Source of the DNA: UBA4615 sp044359175
GTDB taxonomy: Bacteria > Pseudomonadota > Gammaproteobacteria > Burkholderiales > Burkholderiaceae_E
DNA: 7,545 bases
Assembly: GCA_044359175.1 (NCBI GenBank)
Contig: JBIKMO010000221.1
Span: 1-7,545, forward strand
Direction of reading: 5' to 3'
In this document: piece after piece, positions 1-6,515 of the stretch
Layout of the letters: every line of letters starts with the position of its first letter
Numbering within the stretch: the stretch's first letter is position 1
The notes under the pieces: generated by a model
Database searches by the model: none
What the model was told of the DNA's origin: nothing
What the model saw: the letters and a program-made list of their open reading frames with translations, nothing else
Translations under genes and position numbers: made by a program

Positions 1-2
1 TC

Positions 3-149
3 GTCGCCGGCACCGTGCTCTTCTGCGGCAGCCTGTACGCCCTCGCGCTGACCGGGGCGCGCGGTCTGGGCGCGGTGGCCCCGATCGGCGGGTTGGCGTT
101 CGTCGCGGGCTGGGCATGTCTGGCCTGGGCGGCGGTACGGGGTCGCTGA
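3..149 (+). CDS. DUF423 (YgdD-like) small membrane protein, C-terminal fragment
   Basis: Only the last 48 residues lie in the window; the gene enters from the left edge and stops at TGA 147-149. The fragment carries the family's recognisable C-terminal pattern: a hydrophobic helix with GSLYALALTG (residues 9-18 of the fragment), then LGAVAPIGGLAFVAGW (22-37), followed by a short basic tail ending RGR. DUF423 proteins are about 120-130 residues with four predicted membrane helices; the two seen here would be helices 3 and 4 of an inner-membrane protein. The molecular function of the family is unknown. The match rests on remembered family motifs (SLYALALTG and the PIGG/GW segment) and is strong for such a short piece. 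The next gene starts 136 bases downstream, so co-transcription is uncertain. Confidence 0.85.
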   Translation, partial: VAGTVLFCGSLYALALTGARGLGAVAPIGGLAFVAGWACLAWAAVRGR

Positions 150-273
150 GGGTCCCGGGCGTGCACCCTGCGCCGGGACGGGCCGACCGTCCGTCGGCTG
201 TGGCGGGCCCAGGCGGGCCCGCGGCGCGCGCGATGGCGGACACTGCGCTGCGTCGCGGCCGCCGGGCCGCCCC

Positions 274-278
274 AGGAG
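274..278 (+). promoter_or_regulatory. Ribosome binding site of the 286-747 gene
   Basis: AGGAG lies seven bases before the ATG at 286. It is the only good Shine-Dalgarno match in the 136-base gap after the DUF423 gene, and it supports both this start and the reality of an otherwise unrecognised gene. Confidence 0.65.
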
Positions 279-285
279 TGCCCCG

Positions 286-747
286 ATGACCGCTTCCGTG
301 TTCACCGCCGTGGTTCCCGCCAGTGCCGTCGCCGCATCGACGCTCCGTACTCGCCCGCCGTCCGGCTCGACCGCGTTCGAGAAGACCACCGCGCAGAAAG
401 CGGTCGAATTCATGAGTCAGCTCGCCGGCTTCGCGCCGCTGAGGTCGGCCCATTCGTTGGAGGTGGAGGCCGTGCGCAACCTCGCCTACGGCCACCTGGT
501 CGGCGCGCTGCACCCGCAGGCCGATCCGTCGAGCCCGCCCGAGCTGGTCGAGATGCTGCGCGTGCGCTGGTCGGGCTCGGGGGTCGAGTCGATCGAGCAC
601 TTCAGCGAGCTGCTCACGGTGGCGATCGTGCAGTCGGCGCGTCACGAGGAGACGATCGGCGAGGTCGACGATGCGCGCGCGCGCGCTCGCGCGCTCGCCG
701 CGCACTTCCGCAGCACCTACGGCGTGTCCGACTTCGCGCTGTACTGA
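286..747 (+). CDS. Hypothetical protein, 153 residues, unrecognised
   Basis: I do not recognise this protein. Coding is supported by an AGGAG at 274-278 placed seven bases before the ATG, by strong G/C third-position preference through most of the frame, and by a plausible protein composition. Residues 1-30 are rich in Ala, Ser, Thr and Val with no basic residue before Arg22, so this is not a standard Sec signal peptide and is probably a disordered tail. Residues from about 33 to the end look like a soluble, mainly helical domain with many acidic residues (for example the segment VESIEHFSELL, 100-110). An alternating Ala-Arg run near residues 130-136, encoded by a GC-dinucleotide tract, precedes the C-terminal YGVSDFALY. 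No membrane helix or metal-binding cluster is seen. The codon choice of the first ~40 residues is somewhat less biased than the rest. It lies between two unrelated genes on the same strand, so context gives no function. Confidence 0.7.
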   Translation: MTASVFTAVVPASAVAASTLRTRPPSGSTAFEKTTAQKAVEFMSQLAGFAPLRSAHSLEVEAVRNLAYGHLVGALHPQADPSSPPELVEMLRVRWSGSGVESIEHFSELLTVAIVQSARHEETIGEVDDARARARALAAHFRSTYGVSDFALY

Positions 748-792
748 CCGGCGCCGCCGCCGGCCACGCCGGCCTGCACGGCGGGCGGCGGC

Positions 793-798
793 TATCAT
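793..798 (+). promoter_or_regulatory. Possible -10 element (TATCAT) before the flavin reductase gene
   Basis: TATCAT in the 83-base gap between the unrecognised gene and the flavin reductase gene is one of the few AT-containing hexamers in an otherwise GC-only spacer, 33 bases before the ATG at 831. No credible -35 box lies 16-18 bases upstream; that stretch is a G/C-rich imperfect inverted repeat (about 752-761 against 780-791). The assignment rests on one hexamer and is weak. Confidence 0.25.
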
Positions 799-830
799 CG
801 GGCATCCGTGCACCGCAAGGATGCCGCCCG

Positions 831-1511
831 ATGTTCTACGAGCCCGGCCGCACGCCCCATGGCCTGCCGCACGACCCCTTCAAGGCCTGCGTGGTGCCCC
901 GGCCGATCGGCTGGATCGCCACGGTCGATCGGCTCGGTCGCGCGAACCTGGCGCCCTACAGCCAGTTCAACAACGTCACGTTCGATCCCCCGATCGTGAT
1001 GTTCGCGGCCAACCAGACTGCCGCCGGCGAGCGCAAGGATTCGGTATCCAACGCCGAAGCCACCGGCGAGTTCGTCTGGAACCTGGCGACCTACGCGCTG
1101 CGCGAGGCGGTCAACGCGAGCGGTGAGCAGGTGCCGCCCGGTGTCGACGAGTTCGAGCGTGCCGGCCTCGCGAAAGCGCCGTCGCGCCTGGTGCGCCCGC
1201 CGCGGGTGGCGGCTTCGCCGATCCAGTTCGAGTGCGTGTACCTGAACACGCTGCGCTTTCCGGGCACCCCGCCGATGGGCCCGGTCGACGTGGTGTTCGG
1301 CCGCGTGGTCGGCATCCACGTCGCCGACGACGCGTTCGATGCGCAGGGGCGCATCGACGTGATGCGCATCCGCCCGATCGCGCGGATGGGCTACTACGAC
1401 TACACGTCGGTGATCGAGCGCTTCGAGATGGTGATCCCCGGCAACGACCGCGCGCTGCTCGCCGGCCTGGAGGGCTCGGCCGCCAAGGTGCGCGACGCGA
1501 AGGGCGACTAG
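831..1511 (+). CDS. Flavin reductase-like, FMN-binding split-barrel protein (intact)
   Basis: The 226-residue protein belongs to the flavin reductase-like (DIM6/NtaB) family of cytoplasmic FMN-binding split-barrel proteins. These either supply reduced flavin to partner monooxygenases or act as small flavoenzymes. Visible family features are the N-terminal core VPRPIGWIATV (22-32), LAPYSQFNNV (40-49) and DPPIVMFAAN (52-61), which form the flavin pocket; the TGEFVWNLAT helix start (78-87); the ECVYLNTLRFPG strand (134-145); VVFGRVVGIHV (154-164); and the C-terminal ARMGYYDYTSV (184-194). Length and motif order fit a complete protein. The ATG at 831 is chosen because AAGGA at 817-821 sits nine bases upstream and the MFYEPG start matches that of the paralogue at 5676. 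The upstream ATG at 821 is out of frame. No partner monooxygenase lies next to it. The stop at 1509-1511 is 6 bases from the stop of the convergent Pat-like gene. The exact reaction cannot be told from sequence. Confidence 0.9.
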   Translation: MFYEPGRTPHGLPHDPFKACVVPRPIGWIATVDRLGRANLAPYSQFNNVTFDPPIVMFAANQTAAGERKDSVSNAEATGEFVWNLATYALREAVNASGEQVPPGVDEFERAGLAKAPSRLVRPPRVAASPIQFECVYLNTLRFPGTPPMGPVDVVFGRVVGIHVADDAFDAQGRIDVMRIRPIARMGYYDYTSVIERFEMVIPGNDRALLAGLEGSAAKVRDAKGD

Positions 1512-1517
1512 CGCGCG

Positions 1518-4244
1518 TCAGCCGGTCGGGCGGCGCACGATCCGCTCGGCCGGGTCGTCTGGGTTCACCGTGATCGTGAACCCGAGCTTCTCGCAGAAGC
1601 GCAGCATCGAAACGTTCTCCCCGAGCACGATGCCCTCGATGGTCGTGTAGCCGCGCACCCGGCACGCGTCGAACAGCCGCAGCATCAGCTCGCGGCCCAG
1701 GCCCGAGTGCTGCATCCAGTCGCCCACGACGATCGCGAACTCGGCGCTGGCCTCGTCCCAGGTGGGGATGATCCGCGCGACGCCGACGATCCTCGAGCCC
1801 GGTCCGCCCGGGGTGCCGCCCGACGGGTCGTGCAGCGCCACCAGCGCGAGCTCGCGGTCGTAGTCGATCTGCGTGAACCGTTCGATCATCTGCGGCGACA
1901 GCTCCTTGACCGGCATCATGAATCGCCGGTACAGGGCCTCGGGCGACAGTGCGGCGACGAACGCACGCTCGAGGTCCGCGTCCTCGGGGCGGATCGGCCG
2001 CAGTCTCACGGTCGTGCCGTTGCGCAGCCCGAGCGTCTCCTCGAGCTCGCGCGGGTACGGGTGGATCGCGAGATGACCGTACGCGCCCCGCCAGTGCGCC
2101 TTCGGCAGGTCGTCCGGCGGCGTCACGCGGATGCGCGCGTCGAGCGCGGTCGCCCGGTCCTCGTCGACCACCAGCGGGTTGACGTCCACGGTCGACAGCC
2201 ACGGGCACTCGCACACCAGGGTCGAGAACCGTACGAGCGTCTGTTCGAGCCGCCCGAAGTCGATGCTCGGCACGGTGCGGTACGCGCGCAGCAGCCGCGC
2301 GAAGCGGATGCCGCCGATCAGCGCGCGTGCGAGCGTGGAATTCAGCGGCGGCAATCCGATCGTCAGGTCGTCGATCTGCTCGACCGCGACACCGCCCGCG
2401 CCGAACGCGATCACCGCGCCGAAGACCGGGTCGGTCGCCATGCCGACGTACACCTCGCGCTGGTGGCGGGTGCGAACCATCGGCTGCACGACCACGCCCG
2501 AGACGCGTGCTTCGGGCCGCAGCCGGGCGACGCTCTCCAGGATGTCCTCGGCCGCGGCGCGTGCGGCCGCCTGCGACTGCACGTTGATGCGCACGCCGCC
2601 CACGTCGGACTTGTGCACGATGTCGGGCGACAGCACCTTGAGCACGACCGGAAAACCGAGCTTCGCGGCCGCCTGCGCGGCCTGCGCTGCGGTGGTCGCG
2701 ACGATCGACGGCGGCGCGTCGATCCCGAACGCCGCGAGCAGCGCCTTCGATTCGACCTCGTCGAGCAGCGTGCGCCCCTGCGCGATCGCGGCGCGGTAGA
2801 TCGCCTCGGCCGCCGCGACGTCCGGCGCGAAGCCTTCGTCGATCGCCGTCGGCACCTGCCGCAGCTTCTGCTGGTGGGTCGCGAAGCCCTCGAGCAGCGC
2901 GAGCGCGTCGACCGCGTTTTCGGGCGTGAGGAAGTGGGGTATCTCCGCGGCCTCGAGTCGCGACTGGCCCTCGCGTACCGACGCGCCACCGGCGAGCACC
3001 GCGGTCACCGGCTTGTGCTGGCCGGCCGCCGCCCGCACGATCGCCTGGGCGGCCGCCTCGGCGCTCGTCGCGGTCTGCGGTACGAGCAGCATCAGCACGG
3101 CGTCCGTGCCTTCGTCGGCGAGCACTGCGCGCAGCGCCGCCTCGATGCGCGCCGGGTCGGCGTCGGTCAGCAGGTTCACCGGGTTGCGGTGCGAGCCGTG
3201 CGACGGCAGCGCGGCGTCGAGCGCGGCCACGGTCGCGTCGGACAGCGCCGCGAGCTCCAAGCGCTGGCGAGCGATCGCGTCGGTCGCGACCACGCCCGGG
3301 CCGCCGCCGTTGGACACGACCGCCACGCGCGGGCCCGCGGGCCGCTTGCGCAGCGCGAGCAGCCGCGCGACCGCGAGCAGCTGCATCGTGGTGTGCGCAC
3401 GCACCGCGCCCGCGCGCGCGATCGCCGCGTCGAACACGCGGTCGCTGCCGGTCAGCACGTCCGCGTGCGAGGCGCCCGCGCCCGGCGTGGCGTCGGCATC
3501 GACGCCGTCGCGCCCGCCCGCCTTCCACACGACGACCGGCTTGACCCTCGACAGCGCCCGCAGGCTCGACAGGAAGCCGCGCGCGTCGCGCACGCCCTCG
3601 AGGTAGAGCAGCACGCCGTCGGTGCGGTGATCGTACAGGTACCAGTCGAGCAGCTCGCCGAAGTCCAGGTCGAGCGCGCCGCCGAGCGACACCACCGACG
3701 AGAACCCGATGCCGGTGGCCGCCGCCCAGTCGATCACCGACGCGGCGATCGCGCCCGACTGCGACAGCAGCGCGAGCCGGCCGGGCTTCGCCGCGGCGGG
3801 GACGAAGCCGGCCGCCAGGCCCGACGCCGGACGCATCAGCGCCATGCAGTGCGGGCCGAGCACGCGGACCCCGGCCGCGCGCGCCGCGGCGAGCAGCGCG
3901 CGCTCGCCGTCGTGCGTGCCGCCGCGGCCTGCGCCGTCCGGCGCGAACACCACGAGGAAGCGCGTGCCGCGTTCGCCGCAGTCTGCGACCACGTCGGGCA
4001 GCACGCGCGCGGGGACCGCCGCGATCGCCACCTCCGGCACGAAGTCGAGCTCGGCGGCGCGGCGTACGCAGGGGCGGCCGAATGCGGACGTGCGCTTCGG
4101 GTTGACCAGGCCGAGCGGGCCTTCGAAGCCTGCCGCGACCAGGCTCTCCAGCAGCCGCCGCCCGGTGGCGCCCTCGCGCTCTGAGGCGCCGTACAGCGCG
4201 ACCGAGCGCGGGTCGAGCAGCGGGGACAGGCGGTGCCGGGTCAT
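1518..4244 (-). CDS. pat: Pat/PatZ-type protein: ADP-forming acyl-CoA synthetase fused to GNAT acetyltransferase
   Basis: This 908-residue protein has the architecture of bacterial protein lysine acetyltransferase Pat (PatZ of E. coli, about 890 residues), which acetylates lysines on acetyl-CoA synthetase and other central-metabolism enzymes from acetyl-CoA in the cytoplasm. The order is: CoA-binding Rossmann domain (about 5-140, SVALYGASEREG at 14-25); ligase/CoA domains (about 150-450, SQSGA 161-165, LYLEGV 213-218, SNGGGPGVVATDA 311-323); ATP-grasp domain (about 490-710, FPVVLKVLSPDIVHKSDVGG 531-550, VDVNPLVV 686-693); and a C-terminal GNAT domain (about 745-900) with YRRFMMPVKELSP (772-784) and the acetyl-CoA loop Q845-H-S-G-L-G850. 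In E. coli PatZ the synthetase active-site His is, as I recall, replaced by Asn; here the matching segment SHADVLTGSDRV (259-270) keeps His260. The usual GPN motif reads GPH (130-132). The ATG at 4244 starts in register with the family but lacks a clear Shine-Dalgarno. It lies 99 bases downstream of the Bug gene, so it may share its transcript. Confidence 0.9.
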   Translation of the reverse strand: MTRHRLSPLLDPRSVALYGASEREGATGRRLLESLVAAGFEGPLGLVNPKRTSAFGRPCVRRAAELDFVPEVAIAAVPARVLPDVVADCGERGTRFLVVFAPDGAGRGGTHDGERALLAAARAAGVRVLGPHCMALMRPASGLAAGFVPAAAKPGRLALLSQSGAIAASVIDWAAATGIGFSSVVSLGGALDLDFGELLDWYLYDHRTDGVLLYLEGVRDARGFLSSLRALSRVKPVVVWKAGGRDGVDADATPGAGASHADVLTGSDRVFDAAIARAGAVRAHTTMQLLAVARLLALRKRPAGPRVAVVSNGGGPGVVATDAIARQRLELAALSDATVAALDAALPSHGSHRNPVNLLTDADPARIEAALRAVLADEGTDAVLMLLVPQTATSAEAAAQAIVRAAAGQHKPVTAVLAGGASVREGQSRLEAAEIPHFLTPENAVDALALLEGFATHQQKLRQVPTAIDEGFAPDVAAAEAIYRAAIAQGRTLLDEVESKALLAAFGIDAPPSIVATTAAQAAQAAAKLGFPVVLKVLSPDIVHKSDVGGVRINVQSQAAARAAAEDILESVARLRPEARVSGVVVQPMVRTRHQREVYVGMATDPVFGAVIAFGAGGVAVEQIDDLTIGLPPLNSTLARALIGGIRFARLLRAYRTVPSIDFGRLEQTLVRFSTLVCECPWLSTVDVNPLVVDEDRATALDARIRVTPPDDLPKAHWRGAYGHLAIHPYPRELEETLGLRNGTTVRLRPIRPEDADLERAFVAALSPEALYRRFMMPVKELSPQMIERFTQIDYDRELALVALHDPSGGTPGGPGSRIVGVARIIPTWDEASAEFAIVVGDWMQHSGLGRELMLRLFDACRVRGYTTIEGIVLGENVSMLRFCEKLGFTITVNPDDPAERIVRRPTG

Positions 4245-4303
4245 GCAGGCGATGGTCGCATGCGTCGATGACCGCCGTTCGGGGCGGACGGGACGGCGCC
4301 GGT

Positions 4304-4336
4304 CGCCCGCGGGCGCGCACTCGCCGGCTCGAGCCG
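4304..4336. repeat. Two 12-base perfect palindromes in the gap after the Bug gene
   Basis: The 99-base gap between the Bug-type gene (ends 4344) and the Pat-like gene (starts 4244) contains two perfect palindromes: CGCCCGCGGGCG at 4304-4315 and CGGCTCGAGCCG at 4325-4336. The second lies eight bases past the Bug stop codon. They could fold as short stems in RNA or serve as a symmetric operator, but neither has a loop or a following T tract, so a classic intrinsic terminator is not supported. In sequence this GC-rich, GC-only palindromes arise fairly often by chance. The CTCGAG core of the second is the less trivial one. Confidence 0.35.
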
Positions 4337-4343
4337 TCCGCCG

Positions 4344-5360
4344 TCAGTCGAGCACGATCTTCGCGATCCGCCCGGTCTCGCGCACCTGCTCGAGCTCGCG
4401 CTTGAGCTGCGCGGCGAACACGTCGGCCGGCAGTCCCCGGGGCGCGAAGCCCGCCTGCGCCAGCCGCTCGCGGACCTCGGGCGTGGCGATCGCGTCGCGC
4501 AGCGCGCGCGACAGCCGCTCGGTCGCCTCGGCGGGGATGCCGGCCGGCGCGACGAAGGCGACCCAGCCGCCCGACACGACGCCGCGGACCCCCTGCTCGT
4601 CGGCGGTCGGCAGGTTCGGCAGCAGCGGGTGGCGCTCGGGCGCGGTGACCGCGAGCGCGGTGAGCCGCCCGGCGTCGACGTGCGGCTTCACGAGCCCGGG
4701 CCCCGCGAACATCACGTCGACCGAGCCGCCGATCAGGTCTTGCATCGTCTGCGCCTCGCCCTTGTACGGCACGTGCACCCAGCGCGTGCCGGTGACCGTC
4801 TGGAAGACCGCCGGCCAGATGTGCGAGGACGTGCCCACGCCCGAGCTGCCGAAGGTCACGCCGTCCGGCTTCGCGCGCGATGCCGCGAGCAGGTCGCCGA
4901 GCGTGCGCCAGCCGTGCTTCGGATTCGCGACGATCGCGAAGTACGACTCGAACCCGAGCGTGAGCAGCGTGAAGTCCGCGAGCGGGTCGTAGCCCGCTTT
5001 GGGGTCGAGCGCGGGGATGTTGACGCCCGAGGCCGACACCATCACGCCGATCGTGTGACCGTCCTTCGGCGCGCGGCGGATCGCGTCGGTACCGATCCGC
5101 GTGCCGCCGCCCGGCCGCGCGTCGACCACCATCGGCTGGCCGAGCGCCTGCGACGCGCGCTCGCAGATCGCGCGCACCATCGCGTCCACCGAGCCGCCGG
5201 CCGCGAACGGTTCGATCACCGTGATCGGCCGGCTGGGGAAGGCCTGCCCGCGTGCCGCGCCGAGCGGTGCGGCGAGCGCGGCCACGGCGATCGCGCGCAG
5301 CGCGCCGCGGCGGGCCGGGGCGGGGGCGCGGAGGTCGGTGACGGGGTCGGGGGATGTCAT
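4344..5360 (-). CDS. Bug/TctC-family periplasmic solute-binding receptor
   Basis: This 338-residue protein is a Bug-type (TctC family) periplasmic receptor, the class that binds carboxylates and similar small ligands for tripartite tricarboxylate transport or sensing. Residues 1-40 form an export signal: RR at 17-18, a hydrophobic Ala/Leu/Val core (about 21-35), and a likely cleavage after GQA (38-40) just before FPSRPI. The RRGALR segment is somewhat Tat-like, so Sec or Tat export is possible. Mature-protein family motifs follow: PFAAGGSVDAMVR (51-63), ARPGGGTRIGTDAI (81-94), PKDGHTIG (98-105), FGSSGVGTSSHI (170-181) and HVPYKGEAQTMQDLIGGSVD (196-215). Length fits the family. The start ATG overlaps the stop of the broken flavin reductase gene as ATGA, with AAGGAG eight bases upstream. 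No transporter membrane subunits (TctA/TctB) are in the window, as is usual for orphan Bug genes. The ligand cannot be predicted. Confidence 0.95.
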   Translation of the reverse strand: MTSPDPVTDLRAPAPARRGALRAIAVAALAAPLGAARGQAFPSRPITVIEPFAAGGSVDAMVRAICERASQALGQPMVVDARPGGGTRIGTDAIRRAPKDGHTIGVMVSASGVNIPALDPKAGYDPLADFTLLTLGFESYFAIVANPKHGWRTLGDLLAASRAKPDGVTFGSSGVGTSSHIWPAVFQTVTGTRWVHVPYKGEAQTMQDLIGGSVDVMFAGPGLVKPHVDAGRLTALAVTAPERHPLLPNLPTADEQGVRGVVSGGWVAFVAPAGIPAEATERLSRALRDAIATPEVRERLAQAGFAPRGLPADVFAAQLKRELEQVRETGRIAKIVLD

Positions 5361-5676
5361 CGGACGGTCTCCTTCAGGAATGCGATCGTCGACTCGGTGC
5401 GCCCGGTCAGGCGTTCGGCCTCGCCGAGCTCGACGACTTCGGTGACGCGGGTGTCGTCGCGGTAGCCCAGCCGCGCGAGCCGTCCGGCCGCGCGTTGGCC
5501 GCGACCAGGACGGTCGGCGGATCCCAGCCGACGTTCTGGAACTGGCTGTAGGGCGCGAGGCTGTGCACGCCCCCGGCGCTCACGGTGGCGATCCAGCCGA
5601 TCGGCCGGGGCACGCAGCAGGCCTTGAACGGGTTGTGCGGCAGCCCGCTCGTCTCGATGCCGGGGCGGAAGAACAT
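5357..5676 (-). pseudogene. Flavin reductase-like gene with internal deletion and frameshift
   Basis: This is a broken paralogue of the protein at 831-1511. From the ATG at 5676, the first ~68 residues align well: GLPHNPFKAC, VPRPIGWIATV, LAPYSQFQNV and DPP are shared, and about 41 of the first 61 residues are identical. The frame then runs into unrelated sequence and stops at 5407-5409 (89 residues). In a different frame, starting about 5480, the sequence reads ARLGYRDDTRVTEVVEL, which matches ARMGYYDYTSVIERFEM (184-200) of the intact paralogue, and continues through a distinct tail to TGA 5359-5357. So roughly 115 residues of the barrel core are missing and the two halves are out of frame; the junction lies near 5471-5480. 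The original stop overlaps the Bug start (ATGA), showing the gene once coupled to it. It begins 15 bases after the upstream hydrolase. An 89-residue fragment may still be made but should not fold as a flavin reductase. Confidence 0.85.
5369..5374 (-). promoter_or_regulatory. Ribosome binding site of the Bug-type gene
   Basis: On the minus strand AAGGAG lies inside the last codons of the flavin reductase relic, eight bases before the ATG at 5360. It fixes the Bug start and shows the two genes were once arranged for coupled translation. Confidence 0.75.
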
Positions 5677-5691
5677 CGCCGCGCACCTGCC

Positions 5692-6480
5692 TCAGCCGAC
5701 GTGACGCTTCAGGAAGTCGAGCAGCACGCGGTGGTACTCGTCCGGCCGCTCGGCCCAGCCGAAGTGTCCGACGCCGGCCATCTCGTGGTACTCGCCGCGC
5801 CGCACCTGCGTGGCGATGTGCCGCAGCACCCGCGGCGGGCAGGTGATGTCGAGTTCGCCCGCGATGCACAGCACCGGTACCTCGATGCGCGGCAGCACGT
5901 CCTCGCCGAAGTACTGCGCGATGCCGGCGATCGCCTTCTGGAAGGCCTCGGTGCGCATCAGCACCACCTGCTGCAGCACGTGATCGACGACCGGTCCGCC
6001 GGCGCCCGGCCCCATCATCTCGCGCAGCAGCGCCGGCGCGTACTCGGGGATCGTGCGGCCCTGCGTGATCGGCAGCACCCGCGTGCGCAGGAACTCCTGC
6101 TGCCACTCCGGGCCGGAGTGGTTCCACGAGTGCGTGGTCGACGACAGCACCAGCGCGTCCATCCGGCCCGGGTTGGCGTCGACGTACGCCTGCGCGACCA
6201 TGCCGCCCATGCTGTGGCCGAGCATCACGTTGCTGCGGCCGGCGGTGACGTCGACCAGCCGCGCGAGCACCTCGGCCGCCGAGACCATCGTGAACGACGC
6301 GGGCACCGGGCTGATGCCGTAGCCCGGCGCATCCCACGCCACCACACGGTAGCCGGCGCGGTTCAACGCGTCGGTCGTCCAGCGCCAATATTCCTTCGAG
6401 CCGTACGCACCGTGCAGCAGGAAGACGGTGACCTCGCCTTCGCCGCTCACCAGGTAGTCCGGCATCTTGCGTTCGCCCAT
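5692..6480 (-). CDS. Alpha/beta hydrolase (second of two)
   Basis: This 262-residue protein is a complete cytoplasmic alpha/beta-fold hydrolase, with no signal peptide. The oxyanion-hole motif HGAYGSKEYW is at 23-32, and the nucleophile elbow GHSMGG (88-93) supplies Ser90. GELDITCPP (208-216) places the acid at Asp211, and GVGHFGW (236-242) the base at His239. A helical cap lies at about 120-190, with an insertion containing EMMGPGAGG (154-162). The layout resembles small esterases, enol-lactonases and meta-cleavage product hydrolases of aromatic degradation, but the subfamily is not resolved by motifs alone. The ATG at 6480 is chosen because GAGGAG lies seven bases upstream on the minus strand; an internal ATG at residue 6 has no better signal. 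The same frame stays open upstream to 7197, but that extension is a composition artefact overlapping the first hydrolase. It starts 35 bases after that hydrolase and ends 15 bases before the flavin reductase relic, consistent with one operon. Confidence 0.93.
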   Translation of the reverse strand: MGERKMPDYLVSGEGEVTVFLLHGAYGSKEYWRWTTDALNRAGYRVVAWDAPGYGISPVPASFTMVSAAEVLARLVDVTAGRSNVMLGHSMGGMVAQAYVDANPGRMDALVLSSTTHSWNHSGPEWQQEFLRTRVLPITQGRTIPEYAPALLREMMGPGAGGPVVDHVLQQVVLMRTEAFQKAIAGIAQYFGEDVLPRIEVPVLCIAGELDITCPPRVLRHIATQVRRGEYHEMAGVGHFGWAERPDEYHRVLLDFLKRHVG

Positions 6481-6487
6481 CGTCCGT

Positions 6488-6493
6488 CTCCTC
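6488..6493 (-). promoter_or_regulatory. Ribosome binding site of the second hydrolase
   Basis: On the minus strand GAGGAG sits seven bases before the ATG at 6480. It decides the start against the much longer open frame that reaches 7197. Confidence 0.75.
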
Positions 6494-6515
6494 TTCGGCG
6501 CGCCGCGCAGGCGCG

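Noticed and set aside
150..285. Terminator or promoter in the gap after the DUF423 gene
   Set aside because: There is a weak inverted repeat (177-181 with 187-191) and a duplicated GGCGGGCCC near 202-220, but no T tract and no recognisable -10/-35 pair.
673..686. Seven-unit GC dinucleotide tract as a Z-DNA or regulatory element
   Set aside because: It lies inside a coding frame as alternating Ala-Arg codons and is short enough to be expected at this base composition.
1707..4184. Long plus-strand open frame of 825 codons antisense to the Pat-like gene
   Set aside because: The predicted product is dominated by Arg, His, Gln and Asp, with no domain pattern. It mirrors the GC-rich codons of the real minus-strand gene, whose domains are clear.
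1111..4320. 1069-codon minus-strand frame overlapping the Pat-like gene
   Set aside because: It is an Arg/Ala/Gly-rich translation in another frame of the same strand, expected where G/C fills third positions, with no recognisable motif.
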